Shown here one piece after another: positions 18,084-27,753 of a stretch of 64,000 nt of DNA. The first letter of the stretch is position 1; the number at the start of each line of letters is the position of its first letter. Below the pieces are notes generated by a model, which was not told the DNA's origin, made no database searches, and saw only the letters and a list, made by a program, of their open reading frames with translations. This stretch comes from Massilibacteroides sp. (lineage in GTDB: Bacteria; Bacteroidota; Bacteroidia; Bacteroidales; Tannerellaceae): the NCBI GenBank assembly GCA_028708075.1, contig JAQVZS010000002.1, forward strand, positions 49,697 through 113,696, in the 5' to 3' direction. The translations under genes and the position numbers were made by a program.

Positions 18084-21014
18084 ATGGAGCCAGTCAAACT
18101 TTTTATTGTCACTATTAATAAACATCCAGTATGGGGGCCTTTGTTAGTCCCTTATTTTGCCCATGAAGTTTCACCTGGTTTAATTCATATAGATGAAAAC
18201 GCAAATGTCCATGAAGAATCTGATTTTCAGGATAAAATAGTTCGAAAGATTATTATAATCGCTCGGAGTTATACAGAACGGAGGTTGATGAAAGTCTATT
18301 CGAAGGAGAAAATGATCGCAGATTTTTTGCGTAAATTGAATGAAGAGACGTTGAACCAATTGATTCGTCCCTACATTGAAAAGAAGCACTGCGAGATGAT
18401 CGCGTTGATACAAAAAAATAGCATTCCCCTTTATTTGCGCGACGTGGGTGTGGAATGGCTTTATGATCATCACCGGATAGACGTATCACCCACGATGATC
18501 GATGTTCGTTTTCACTGCGAAGCGACCGATCGGTATTTCCGTTACGCTTTGCATTGTTTTCAGGACAATCGGCAGATCCTATTACAGAAGATGAAGCCTT
18601 GTTTAATACTTTCTTCCGATCCGGCTGTGATTGTCTTGGGGCACGAACTGTTGGTGTTTGAAAATATCCGTTCCGGTCGTATCATGCCTTTTCTGGAGAA
18701 ATCCTATGTGGAAGTCCCGGCTACTGAAACTCGGCGGTACATGAAGATGATCGTGCTTCCTTTGTTATCAGACTATCCCGTCGAAGCTTCCGGATTTGAG
18801 ATTCGCGAACAGATTCCTTCGAAAACGGCGGAGGTCTGTATTTCGCAATCTTTATCCGAAATTCCGAATCTAGTCCTTTCTTTTCGTTACGGTAAAAACA
18901 TTTTTACACCTGAAAGCGAAGTTAAACGCTTTTATTCCGTCATGGAGGAGCAAGACGGACGATTCTTGTTTACCTGTTTCCGTAGGGATCGCGATTGGGA
19001 ACAGTTCTGTATTGCTTATTTGAAAAAAGCCGGGTTTAAGCAAATTTCCGATAGTCATTTTCAGAATAACCGATTTACTTCTGTTTTTGAGCTCGTTGAT
19101 TGGTTGAGGGAACAACGAACGGAGATGACTAAACTATTCGTCTTAAAAAACGCACAGGGAGAGGAACCTTATTATATAGGTAATATCGACCTTTCGCAGG
19201 AGGTGAATGATGAACCGGATTGGTTTGATTTGCATATCACCGTGAGGATGGAGAATTATGTCTTCTCTTTTATTCGTTTTAAAAAGAATATTTTATCCGG
19301 CGAACGTCGTTTTTTGTTGCCTGACGGACGGATCGCGTTGCTTCCGGAAGTCTGGTTTGACAAGTATTCCGATTTGTTTCGGTTTGGTGAAGATCGCGAC
19401 GAAGGAATTCGGATACGGAAAATACATGTAGGGTTATTACAGGAGTTGGATACTGGCGCCTATGGGGTTTCGAAGGCAGAGTATTCGGAAAAAGAAACGG
19501 TTCCCGTTCCACTCGGGATACGGGCTACACTTCGTCCGTATCAACAGGCCGGCTTTTCCTGGTTAGTGCATCTGATGAAAAATCGTTTGGGGGGCTGTCT
19601 GGCTGACGATATGGGGTTGGGAAAAACCGTACAGACGATTGCGCTTTTGCAACATCTCTACGATCCGCCAGCACCGGAAAAACACACACGGAAGAAACTT
19701 CCGGTTATCGATACGGAAGGACAATTATCGCTTTTTGGAGGAACGGATTTTGGAGAAAAAGCGCTGGTTGATGAACGTTCTTTGCCTAGAGAACAACGTT
19801 CGAGCCTGATTGTCGTACCGACATCTTTATTGCCTAACTGGAGACGGGAGATATGCAAATTCAGTTTTTTACGGGTGTATGAATATGCAGGAGAAAAAAG
19901 AACGAAAAACGTAGTTCGTGCGTTTAGCCGGTTTCAGATTGTGTTGGTTACTTACGGTTTATTGCGCCGTGACATCGATTTGCTGGATAAATATGCGTTT
20001 AAGTATGTTATTTTAGACGAAAGCCAGTATATTAAAAATCCTGAATCACAAACATATCAATGTGTGGTACGGTTACAAAGCGAGTATCGGCTAGCCTTGA
20101 CAGGTACTCCGATCGAAAATTCGCTGAAAGATCTTTGGGCGCAACTCAATTTTCTTAATCCGGGATTATTGGGATCCTGGTCGTTTTTCCGGAACCAGTA
20201 TGTTTTGCCTATCACCAAGGACGGAAACACGAGAATGAAAGAGAAGTTGATGTGTTTAATTTCTCCTTTTATCTTAAGGCGTACCAAACGGCAGGTTGCC
20301 CCAGAGCTTCCTCCGTTGACAGAAGAAGTGATAACTTGCGAAATGATTCCGGCACAATTGGATATTTACCAGAAAGAGAAAAACCGTATCCGTAATTCTT
20401 TTCTGGACGAATGGAAAAAGAATAAGCTGTTGGCATTGAACGGGATATCCCGGTTACGACAGTTGGCGAACCATCCGAAATTGGTTTTTCCGGAGTTTGA
20501 AGGAACTTCCGGTAAAATGGAACAGATCGTGGATGCATACGAAACCTTGTTGAGCGAGGGACACAAGGTGTTGATATTCTCTTCGTACGTTACCCATCTG
20601 GATTTGCTGGCGGGTGAGTTCCGGAAGAGGAATTGGCAATATGCCTTGTTGACGGGATCGACATTAGACAGAGAAAAAGAGATTGCCCGCTTTATGCAAG
20701 AACCGGACGTTTCGGCTTTTTTGATTTCTCTTAAAGCGGGAGGTGTGGGGCTGAATCTGACGGAAGCAGACTATGTGTTTATAATCGATCCATGGTGGAA
20801 TCCGGCGACCGAAATGCAGGCGGAAAGTCGTGCGCATCGTATCGGACAAGACAAACAAGTTTTTGTTTACCGATTTATTTCTGCGAATACGATAGAAGAA
20901 AAAATCCGCGCTTTGCAGGAACGGAAAAGTCATTTGGCGGAGACGTTTGTCTCTGAAAACGATCCGTTGCAAACGCTTACAGACGAAGAGTGGCGGGGTT
21001 TATTACGTGAATAG
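18084..21014 (+). CDS. SNF2-family DEAD/DEAH-like helicase
   Basis: 976 residues from ATG 18084, chosen on the promoter position over the TTG at 18063. An N-terminal region of about 480 residues has no motif I recognise. The SNF2 ATPase follows: DDMGLGKT (Walker A, near 508-515), DESQ at 645-648 as motif II, LTGTPIENS (motif III), and the C-terminal helicase lobe with LISLKAGGVGLNL, WWNPATEMQAESRAHRIGQ (motif VI). Bacterial SNF2 proteins translocate on duplex DNA and, like RapA, may remodel protein-DNA or RNA polymerase complexes. It appears monocistronic, with no defence-type partner beside it. Confidence 0.9.
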   Translation: MEPVKLFIVTINKHPVWGPLLVPYFAHEVSPGLIHIDENANVHEESDFQDKIVRKIIIIARSYTERRLMKVYSKEKMIADFLRKLNEETLNQLIRPYIEKKHCEMIALIQKNSIPLYLRDVGVEWLYDHHRIDVSPTMIDVRFHCEATDRYFRYALHCFQDNRQILLQKMKPCLILSSDPAVIVLGHELLVFENIRSGRIMPFLEKSYVEVPATETRRYMKMIVLPLLSDYPVEASGFEIREQIPSKTAEVCISQSLSEIPNLVLSFRYGKNIFTPESEVKRFYSVMEEQDGRFLFTCFRRDRDWEQFCIAYLKKAGFKQISDSHFQNNRFTSVFELVDWLREQRTEMTKLFVLKNAQGEEPYYIGNIDLSQEVNDEPDWFDLHITVRMENYVFSFIRFKKNILSGERRFLLPDGRIALLPEVWFDKYSDLFRFGEDRDEGIRIRKIHVGLLQELDTGAYGVSKAEYSEKETVPVPLGIRATLRPYQQAGFSWLVHLMKNRLGGCLADDMGLGKTVQTIALLQHLYDPPAPEKHTRKKLPVIDTEGQLSLFGGTDFGEKALVDERSLPREQRSSLIVVPTSLLPNWRREICKFSFLRVYEYAGEKRTKNVVRAFSRFQIVLVTYGLLRRDIDLLDKYAFKYVILDESQYIKNPESQTYQCVVRLQSEYRLALTGTPIENSLKDLWAQLNFLNPGLLGSWSFFRNQYVLPITKDGNTRMKEKLMCLISPFILRRTKRQVAPELPPLTEEVITCEMIPAQLDIYQKEKNRIRNSFLDEWKKNKLLALNGISRLRQLANHPKLVFPEFEGTSGKMEQIVDAYETLLSEGHKVLIFSSYVTHLDLLAGEFRKRNWQYALLTGSTLDREKEIARFMQEPDVSAFLISLKAGGVGLNLTEADYVFIIDPWWNPATEMQAESRAHRIGQDKQVFVYRFISANTIEEKIRALQERKSHLAETFVSENDPLQTLTDEEWRGLLRE

Positions 21015-21117
21015 GAGTACGATCAGGCAGATAAGTCTCTTTATTGTCTGCACTTTACCAAAAAAATCATTTACTTTGCATCCTTATTGATTAGAAATAT
21101 AAAATGATGGCATAAAT

Positions 21118-22662
21118 ATGGCACAGGAAGATGTTTTTAAGAAGTTAGTATCCCATTGTAAGGAGTATGGTTTTGTATTTCCCTCGTCGGAGATTTATGA
21201 CGGCCTTGGTGCGGTTTACGATTATGGGCAATACGGTGTGGAGTTGAAAAACAATATCAAAAAATATTGGTGGGACAGTATGACGCTGCTTCATGAAAAC
21301 GTCGTTGGGATCGACTCGGCTATTTTTATGCATCCGACAATCTGGAAAGCTTCGGGCCATGTGGACGCTTTCAACGATCCCCTGATCGATAACAAAGACT
21401 CAAAAAAACGTTACCGTGCGGATGTGTTGATCGAAGATTATCTGGCAAAGATCGACGAAAAAATAGAGAAAGAGGTGGCGAAGGCAGCGAAACGATTTGG
21501 CGACGCATTTGACGAAGCGCAATTTCGCGCGACCAATGCTCGCGTTTTGGAGCATCAGGCGAAACGAGACGAGATCCATACGCGTTTTGCGAAAGACTTG
21601 AACGATTCGAATTTTGAAGATCTTCGTCAACTAATTCTGGACTGTGAGATCGTCTGTCCCGTTTCCGGTACACGTAATTGGACGGAAGTGCGCCAGTTTA
21701 ACTTGATGTTCTCGACGGAAATGGGCTCTACTTCCGACGGAGCGATGAGGGTCTATCTACGTCCCGAAACGGCTCAGGGAATTTTTGTGAATTATTTGAA
21801 TGTTCAGAAAACCGGACGCATGAAAATTCCTTTCGGAATTGCACAGATCGGTAAAGCGTTCCGAAATGAGATAGTAGCCCGTCAGTTTATTTTCCGCATG
21901 CGTGAATTTGAACAGATGGAAATGCAATTTTTCGTTCGTCCCGGAGAAGAGATGAACTGGTTCAACCAATGGAAAGCGACACGTCTGAAATGGCACAAGG
22001 CACTTGGATTGGGAGATGAAAAATACCGCTATCATGATCATGATAAGTTGGCACATTATGCCAATGCAGCGACAGATATCGAATTCGAAATGCCTTTTGG
22101 TTTTAAGGAAGTGGAAGGTATTCACAGTCGGACGGATTTTGATTTGAGCCAGCACGAAAAATATTCAGGAAAGAAATTGCAATATTTCGATCCCGAGTTG
22201 AATAAGAGTTATACACCTTACGTTATTGAAACGTCGATTGGCGTGGATCGTATGTTTCTCAGTGTGATGGTGGGTTCGTATTGCGAAGAAACGTTGGATA
22301 ACGGTGAAAGTCGTGTTCTTTTGAAATTACCCGCAGCTTTGGCGCCCGTCAAACTGGCTGTCCTGCCATTGGTGAAGAAAGACGGTCTGCCGGAAAAAGC
22401 GGAAGAGATAGTCAACATGCTTCGCTTTGATTTCCACTGTCAATATGACGAAAAAGACTCGATTGGTAAACGCTACCGCCGTCAGGATGCGATCGGTACG
22501 CCTTATTGTATTACGGTCGACCATGATACGCTGAATGATAGTTGCGTGACTATCCGTTTTCGCGATACAATGGAACAGGAGCGTGTCAGTATAGATAAGC
22601 TTCATGATATTATTACTGAAAAAGTAAGCATGAAGTCATTATTAAAGAAGATAATCGAATAA
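21118..22662 (+). CDS. glyS: glycine--tRNA ligase (single-chain class II)
   Basis: 514 residues, the homodimeric eukaryote/archaea-like GlyRS type used by Bacteroidota. Class II motif 2 is seen in FRNEIVARQFIFRMREF and motif 3 in SIGVDRMFLSVM; the substrate-specific GSTSDGAMRVYLRPETAQGIFVNY-type region and the C-terminal anticodon-binding domain (APVKLAVLPLVKKDGLPEKA) are complete. A weak -7-like sequence (TTTACTTTGC, near 21070) lacks one base of the consensus spacing. The FKBP gene begins 2 bp after the stop. Confidence 0.96.
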   Translation: MAQEDVFKKLVSHCKEYGFVFPSSEIYDGLGAVYDYGQYGVELKNNIKKYWWDSMTLLHENVVGIDSAIFMHPTIWKASGHVDAFNDPLIDNKDSKKRYRADVLIEDYLAKIDEKIEKEVAKAAKRFGDAFDEAQFRATNARVLEHQAKRDEIHTRFAKDLNDSNFEDLRQLILDCEIVCPVSGTRNWTEVRQFNLMFSTEMGSTSDGAMRVYLRPETAQGIFVNYLNVQKTGRMKIPFGIAQIGKAFRNEIVARQFIFRMREFEQMEMQFFVRPGEEMNWFNQWKATRLKWHKALGLGDEKYRYHDHDKLAHYANAATDIEFEMPFGFKEVEGIHSRTDFDLSQHEKYSGKKLQYFDPELNKSYTPYVIETSIGVDRMFLSVMVGSYCEETLDNGESRVLLKLPAALAPVKLAVLPLVKKDGLPEKAEEIVNMLRFDFHCQYDEKDSIGKRYRRQDAIGTPYCITVDHDTLNDSCVTIRFRDTMEQERVSIDKLHDIITEKVSMKSLLKKIIE

Positions 22663-22664
22663 TC

Positions 22665-23234
22665 ATGATGAAAAAGTATTTTTATTGCCTGATAGCAGTC
22701 TTTTGCGCAGGAGTTTTTTTTACCTCCTGCGGGGATGATAACGACAATGAAATTTATATAGTAGATGAAAATTGGCAGGCGGATAATGAACAAGTGATTG
22801 CCGAAATAGCGAAGAATTCGGATTATAAGGAAATAAAATCCCAGTCTAACGCCGGTTCGATCTATTATAAAGTATTGGAGCCTAAATCGCCGGATATTGT
22901 TCCGTCGAATGACACGATCTATTATTCCAGCAAAGTAAAGGTGTATTATTTCGGAGTTTCTATGGATGAAACCAGTCGAAAAATGGAGTATTTGTTCGAT
23001 TCGGCGGATTATCCGTATCAATCGCCGAGGACTTTTTCGGTGAGTGGAGTGGTCGATGGTTTTGCCACGGCATTGCAGCATATGCACCCGGGTGATCGCT
23101 GGGAGATCTGGATTCCTTGGCAATTGGGGTATGGCTCGACAGGAAATCATAATTCCACGACGAGACAATCGTCTCGTCCTTGGGCGTATTCGACGCTTAA
23201 ATTCGAGGTGGAAGTGCTGGAAATCGTTAAATAA
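22665..23234 (+). CDS. FKBP-type peptidyl-prolyl isomerase lipoprotein
   Basis: 189 residues. Lipoprotein signal with Cys22 (FFTSC) followed by GDDNDNE, a +2 Gly/Asp-rich tether. The C-terminal half is a degenerate FKBP domain (about 90-189): VKVYYFGVSMD, the GVVDGFATALQHMHPGDRWEIWIP segment with the conserved GW/LQHM region, and a final ALKFEVEVLEI-like strand. It is probably a periplasmic folding factor anchored in a membrane. ATG codons at 22665 and 22668 are both possible. It sits 2 bp behind glyS, an arrangement I recall as common in Bacteroidales. Confidence 0.88.
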   Translation: MMKKYFYCLIAVFCAGVFFTSCGDDNDNEIYIVDENWQADNEQVIAEIAKNSDYKEIKSQSNAGSIYYKVLEPKSPDIVPSNDTIYYSSKVKVYYFGVSMDETSRKMEYLFDSADYPYQSPRTFSVSGVVDGFATALQHMHPGDRWEIWIPWQLGYGSTGNHNSTTRQSSRPWAYSTLKFEVEVLEIVK

Positions 23235-23360
23235 AAAATCAATTGGGGGCATCGGGAAGCGACCTCGTTTTTTGCCCATCATAGGGATGTGCGTTTTTGT
23301 TGATTATCATAGTTAAAACTCGTCCCGATGAATTTAAAAAAAGATCCCGATCATTTTTAA

Positions 23361-23405
23361 AAATCATCCCGAAGGTTTTTTAAAATCTTCGGGATGATTT
23401 TTTTA
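23361..23405 (+). terminator. strong terminator after glyS-FKBP
   Basis: A perfect 14-bp stem (23361-23374 with 23387-23400) around a 12-nt AT-rich loop, followed by TTTTT. It lies 127 bp after the FKBP stop. Confidence 0.8.
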
Positions 23406-23545
23406 TCCTTAGGAGACTTTGATTTTCAACAATCTAATATTGATTTTTGGCATCGGTATGAGGCCTTTTTTTGAGCGTGAGATCGAGAAGTAAGGATTAA
23501 TACCTTTAAAAATTATAACGGAAACTGGCTTTTCCCGTTTTTTCT

Positions 23546-23553
23546 TATTTTTG
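23546..23553 (+). promoter_or_regulatory. -7 element for the PNPOx-family gene
   Basis: TATTTTTG matches TAnnTTTG. It overlaps the first base of the longer GTG/TTG-type start at 23553, which rules that start out in favour of ATG 23580. Confidence 0.6.
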
Positions 23554-23579
23554 TGAAAATCAGTAACGCAAATTTTGAC

Positions 23580-24053
23580 ATGAAAACAGTAGTACATAAA
23601 GATAAGGCGTTTATCGAAGAAACCATTCGAAGATGCGATATCTGCTATTTGGGTATGGCCGATACGGATGGTACGCCTTATGTTTTACCCATGAATTTCG
23701 GTTATAAGGATGGAACCGTTTATCTGCATTCCGCGCAAGAAGGGCGCAGCATCTCTATTTTGGATCATAATCCGAAAGTTTGCCTGGCGTTTAGCATCGA
23801 TCACGACCTTGTCTTTCAGCATCCGGAAGTCGCCTGTAGTTACCGAATGCGTTCAAAAAGTGTGATTGCCTGGGGAAAAGTTGTTTATGAAGAAGATTTC
23901 GACCGTAAAGTGGAAGCCTTGGATCTTTTGATGGCACACTACTCGGATAAGACTTTTAAATACAGCGATCCCGCCATACGGAATGTAAAGATCTGGAAAA
24001 TCGATTTTGAAGAAGTAACCTGTAAAGAATTTGGGGCGCCGCACCAAAAATAG
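23580..24053 (+). CDS. pyridoxamine 5'-phosphate oxidase-like (Nim-type) flavoprotein
   Basis: 157 residues from ATG 23580; the longer frame begins inside the -7 element. The split-barrel FMN-binding fold is indicated by CDICYLGMADTDGTPYVLPMNFGY near the N-terminus, YLHSAQEGRSISIL, and the late SVIAWGKVVYEED strand. The closest named group is the Nim/PNPOx-like family, some members of which reduce 5-nitroimidazoles; the native role of most is unknown and true PdxH activity is unlikely because the PLP-site residues are not evident. Probably cytoplasmic and monocistronic. Confidence 0.82.
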   Translation: MKTVVHKDKAFIEETIRRCDICYLGMADTDGTPYVLPMNFGYKDGTVYLHSAQEGRSISILDHNPKVCLAFSIDHDLVFQHPEVACSYRMRSKSVIAWGKVVYEEDFDRKVEALDLLMAHYSDKTFKYSDPAIRNVKIWKIDFEEVTCKEFGAPHQK

Positions 24054-24090
24054 CTTTCCGTATAAGCATACATAAATCAGATATTTAATG

Positions 24091-24098
24091 TATTTTTG
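24091..24098 (+). promoter_or_regulatory. -7 element for the five-gene operon at 24160-30473
   Basis: TATTTTTG followed by C matches TAnnTTTGY, 61 bp upstream of the methyltransferase ATG. Confidence 0.55.
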
Positions 24099-24159
24099 CA
24101 GGAAGAAGAACATGAATAAAACAATAACATAAATCGCACAGTTTAGTTTACAATAACAA

Positions 24160-25575
24160 ATGAATAACGAGACATTTGAAATGGTGGCCAAAACCCTTTA
24201 CGGGTTGGAAGAAATACTGGCCGGAGAATTAATAGACTTAGGGGCGAACGACGTACAAATAGGCCGGCGTATGGTTTCCTTCACAGGAGATAAAGAAATG
24301 CTGTATAAAGCTAATTTCTGTTGCCGCACCGCGTTGCGCATTCTGAAACCAATCTACCACTTCAAAGCCAAAGACGCTGACACGGTATATAGGGAAGTAA
24401 AAAAAGTGGTATGGGAAAACTACATTTCGTTAGACAAAACTTTCGCGATCGATTCCGTGATCAATTCGGAGGACTTTAATCATTCCAAGTTTGTGGCCTA
24501 CCGTACTAAAGACGCGATTGTGGACTATTTTATGGAGAAACAGGAAAAACGCCCGTCCGTACGGGTGAATAATCCCGATTTATATATTAATATTCATATT
24601 TCGCATAATGATTGTACACTCTCGATCGACAGTTCAGGGGAGAGTCTTCACAAGCGGGGATATCGAATAGAACAAACTGAAGCGCCGCTTAACGAAGTGC
24701 TGGCTGCGGGAATGATTCTGAAAACCGGATGGAAAGGGGCGTCGAATTTTGTTGACCCCATGTGTGGCTCTGGTACATTGTTGATTGAAGCAGCTATGAT
24801 CGCTTTGAATATCGCACCGGGTATTCATCGGAAAGAATTCGCTTTTGAGAAATGGATGGATTTCGACCGGGAATTGCTCGATCGCATTTATAACGACGAA
24901 AGTGCCGAGCGGGAATTTAAATACAAATGTATCGGTACGGATATTTCGCCGAACGCTATCGAAGTTGCCAGAGCTAATGTGCGCAATGCCGGGTTGAATA
25001 AATATATTGATTTAGAGGTAAAGCCTTTTCAAAAATATACGGAAGCGCCGAAACCGGGAGTTCTGGTGACCAATCCGCCTTACGGAGAACGTATTTCTTC
25101 GCGGGATCTGATGGGACTTTATTCGATGATTGGGGAACGGCTGAAACATGTTTTTCTGAATTATAAGGTTTGGATCCTCAGTTATAAAGAAGAATGTTTT
25201 GACAAGATCGGTTTGCGTCCGTCTGAAAAAATCAAATTAATGAACGGTTCGTTGGAATGTGAATACCGTTGTTATGAAATCTTTGAAGGGAAAAACAAGG
25301 ACTATAAAAGAGCTGTAAACGAAGATTCGTCGAGAAACAGATCGGAAAATAAAGATTTTGGAAAACAGAACAGTTTTTTTAAGAAAAGTAAAACAGACAC
25401 GCCACAACGTCGTTTTTCGCAGGCGCATCCCGACGAAGATGACTTTTACGAAGAATACATGAAGCGGAAAGGGGGAGCTCCGAAATATGAAAAAGGGAAG
25501 TTCAAAAACGAATTCTCTAAAAAAGACAGCAAACCGAAAAAACCGTTTAAAAAAAGGGACAGGGATGAGTATTAA
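24160..25575 (+). CDS. THUMP-domain class I RNA methyltransferase (RlmL/Trm14-like)
   Basis: 471 residues. An N-terminal ferredoxin-like/THUMP domain (about 5-165) presents RNA; the methyltransferase core carries DPMCGSGTLLIEAAM (SAM motif I) and the amino-methylation motif NPPYGER at 305-311. This group methylates the exocyclic amine of guanine in rRNA or tRNA; the likely product is m2G in 23S rRNA (RlmL half) but that is inference. The last 85 residues are strongly basic and low complexity (many Lys/Arg/Phe/Ser), an RNA-binding tail beyond the usual core. The end overlaps the next gene by 11 bp. Confidence 0.88.
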   Translation: MNNETFEMVAKTLYGLEEILAGELIDLGANDVQIGRRMVSFTGDKEMLYKANFCCRTALRILKPIYHFKAKDADTVYREVKKVVWENYISLDKTFAIDSVINSEDFNHSKFVAYRTKDAIVDYFMEKQEKRPSVRVNNPDLYINIHISHNDCTLSIDSSGESLHKRGYRIEQTEAPLNEVLAAGMILKTGWKGASNFVDPMCGSGTLLIEAAMIALNIAPGIHRKEFAFEKWMDFDRELLDRIYNDESAEREFKYKCIGTDISPNAIEVARANVRNAGLNKYIDLEVKPFQKYTEAPKPGVLVTNPPYGERISSRDLMGLYSMIGERLKHVFLNYKVWILSYKEECFDKIGLRPSEKIKLMNGSLECEYRCYEIFEGKNKDYKRAVNEDSSRNRSENKDFGKQNSFFKKSKTDTPQRRFSQAHPDEDDFYEEYMKRKGGAPKYEKGKFKNEFSKKDSKPKKPFKKRDRDEY

Positions 25576-27727
25576 TTATAAAAGACCTGTCTTCTTTTGT
25601 TTGTTTGCGCTGATTTATGGAATGGGAATAAAAGCACAGGATAAGACGTTCACTCTTCACGACCTTACACCGGGAGGGAAAACGTATCATAAATTTACAC
25701 CGCGCGCGTTAAAACAGCTTCAGTGGTGTGGTAATAGATATGTCTATTTGAAAGGAGACAGTCTTCTGGCTGCCGAAGCGGGGAAAGAAGAACAGGTTAT
25801 ATTGACGCGCGTTGAATTGAACCGGACGCTTCAGGCGGCGGGGCGCGATTCTGTCGCAGCTTTTCCTTCGTTTTCGGTTCCGGATAAGAATCGGCCGGTT
25901 CTTGCTTTCGACAGTAAAGGATACCGGATTGAATATGATCTGCGCGCGGCTCAGATAACAGCAACGTATTTTTTAAAAAAAGAATGGAAGAACATAGAGC
26001 CTGCGCCGGCGAATGGATGGTTGGCTTTTACTTCCGGAAATAACATCGAACTGCTTTCTGTGAGGCAGGAACGGCGGGAGGTTACTCGTGAAACGGTAGA
26101 CGGAATTGTTTGTGGGCAGGCTGTTCATCAACGTGAATTCGGGATTACCAAAGGTTTGTTTTGGTCACCCGGAGGAAATTCACTGGCTTTTTACCGGATG
26201 GATGAACGGATGGTGACCGGTTATCCTATTGTGGATATCGACCAGCGCTGCGCTGAGGTGAAACCTTTAAAATATCCGATGGCCGGCATGAAGAGTCATG
26301 AAGTGACTGTCGGTGTGTATCATTTGTCTTCTGGTAAAACGGTCTGGTTGCAGACCGGACTGCCCAAAGAAAAATACTTGACCAATATCGGCTGGAGTCC
26401 GGACGAAAAGCATATTTATCTTGCGGAATTGAACCGGGAGCAAAAGGAATGTTTGCTGGTTTGTTATGATGCTTTGACCGGTGAACGGGAGAAAATCCTG
26501 TTTCGTGAACAGAACGAACGCTATGTAGAACCACAAAATCCAGTATTATTTCTGCCTGGGCGGTACGATCGCTTTATTTGGCAAAGCCGGCGGGATGGAT
26601 TTAATCATTTGTATTTGTATTCGACCGATGGAAAGTTGCTGAAGCAGCTTACGCCCGGAGCATGGATTGTTAAAGAAGTGCTTGGTTTTGATAAAAAAGG
26701 AAGGTCTGTTTTTGTTTCTGCGACGGAAGGAAACGGGCGAGAGACACATACTTGGAAAGTTCGTCTCGCGGACGGTAAACGTACTTGTCTGACAACGAAC
26801 GGAGGCGTGCATGCCTCGCGGTTAAGTCCGGAAGGCGATTATCTGATCGATATGCATATCTCGCCTTCGATCCCCCGGAATATGGATTTGCTGGAGACGA
26901 AAGGCGGAAAACTTGTGAAACGTTTATTTGCTGCTGTTGACCCATATAAAGGGTATAAGGTTCCGGAAATAATAGTCGGTCAGATCAAGGCGGAGGATGG
27001 AACGACTGATCTGAATTATCGTTTAGTTAAGCCTGTTGGATTCGACGTGGCAAAGAAATATCCGGTAGTTGTTTATGTATATGGCGGTCCGCATGCGCAG
27101 CTGATCACCGACCGTACTTGGTACGGGGCCGGAGGATGGGATATATACATGGCACAGAACGGGTATGTCGTGTTTACCCTCGACAGTCGAGGATCGGCTA
27201 ATCGTGGTTTTGCCTTCGAAAGTGTGATTTATCGTAATCTAGGAGTCCATGAAATGGCGGATCAGCTAAAAGGCGTCGATTTCCTGAAATCGCAACCGTT
27301 TGTAAATGCCGACCGAATCGGTGTTTACGGCTGGAGTTACGGTGGTTTTATGGCGACTAATCTGATGCTGAGTTATCCGGACATTTTTAAAGTTGGTGTA
27401 GCCGGAGGTCCCGTCATCGACTGGTCTAATTATGAAATTATGTATGGCGAACGGTATATGGATCGGCCGCAGGATAATCCGGAGGGTTATGCGAACGCGA
27501 ACTTGAAACTGAAAGCCGGCAATTTGAAAGGTCGTTTGTTATTGATTCACGGTGCTGTTGATCCGGTGGTCGTTTGGCAACACAGTCTGGGATTTCTGAA
27601 AGCATGCATTGAGGCCGGAACATCTCCGGATTATTTTGTTTATCCTACGCATCCGCATAATGTGATCGGTAAAGATCGTCCACATCTTTTTGAAAAGATC
27701 GCGCGGTATTTCGACGATTTTTTATAA
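25565..27727 (+). CDS. S9 family peptidase (dipeptidyl-peptidase IV type)
   Basis: 720 residues from ATG 25565, immediately before a signal peptide ending GIKAQ; the longer frame runs through the previous gene's basic tail. The N-terminal two thirds form the DPPIV beta-propeller ([15 protein letters not shown] and later propeller blades). The C-terminal alpha/beta-hydrolase holds S591 in GWSYGG, D666 and a histidine at 696 or 698 (HPHN). It is a periplasmic or surface aminopeptidase removing dipeptides, usually X-Pro, useful to a protein-fermenting or host-associated organism. It is translationally coupled to the upstream methyltransferase gene. Confidence 0.92.
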   Translation: MSINYKRPVFFCLFALIYGMGIKAQDKTFTLHDLTPGGKTYHKFTPRALKQLQWCGNRYVYLKGDSLLAAEAGKEEQVILTRVELNRTLQAAGRDSVAAFPSFSVPDKNRPVLAFDSKGYRIEYDLRAAQITATYFLKKEWKNIEPAPANGWLAFTSGNNIELLSVRQERREVTRETVDGIVCGQAVHQREFGITKGLFWSPGGNSLAFYRMDERMVTGYPIVDIDQRCAEVKPLKYPMAGMKSHEVTVGVYHLSSGKTVWLQTGLPKEKYLTNIGWSPDEKHIYLAELNREQKECLLVCYDALTGEREKILFREQNERYVEPQNPVLFLPGRYDRFIWQSRRDGFNHLYLYSTDGKLLKQLTPGAWIVKEVLGFDKKGRSVFVSATEGNGRETHTWKVRLADGKRTCLTTNGGVHASRLSPEGDYLIDMHISPSIPRNMDLLETKGGKLVKRLFAAVDPYKGYKVPEIIVGQIKAEDGTTDLNYRLVKPVGFDVAKKYPVVVYVYGGPHAQLITDRTWYGAGGWDIYMAQNGYVVFTLDSRGSANRGFAFESVIYRNLGVHEMADQLKGVDFLKSQPFVNADRIGVYGWSYGGFMATNLMLSYPDIFKVGVAGGPVIDWSNYEIMYGERYMDRPQDNPEGYANANLKLKAGNLKGRLLLIHGAVDPVVVWQHSLGFLKACIEAGTSPDYFVYPTHPHNVIGKDRPHLFEKIARYFDDFL

Positions 27728-27753
27728 GAGAAAAAGATAAAAAACAGATAAAG

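Larger units (their letters stand above)
23235..23579. other. non-coding stretch with repeats and a strong terminator
   Basis: 345 bp without a supportable gene. From about 23310 to 23400 three similar units recur (CCCGAT/CCCGAA followed by an AT-rich TTTAAAA tract), the last forming the terminator hairpin. From 23400 to 23545 I see nothing but AT-rich sequence, then the promoter of the PNPOx gene. Confidence 0.6.

Noticed and set aside
18084..21014. SNF2 helicase as part of a phage-defence system such as DISARM
   Set aside because: No methyltransferase, PLD nuclease or DUF1998 partner beside it; neighbours are pdxB and glyS.
22602..23282. 226-codon frame antisense to the FKBP gene
   Set aside because: Arg/Ile-rich composition is the usual shadow of a coding strand; the lipoprotein with signal and FKBP motifs explains the region.
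23580..24053. PNPOx-family gene as nitroimidazole resistance (nim)
   Set aside because: Family resemblance only; no promoter IS element or diagnostic residues are visible, so resistance cannot be claimed.
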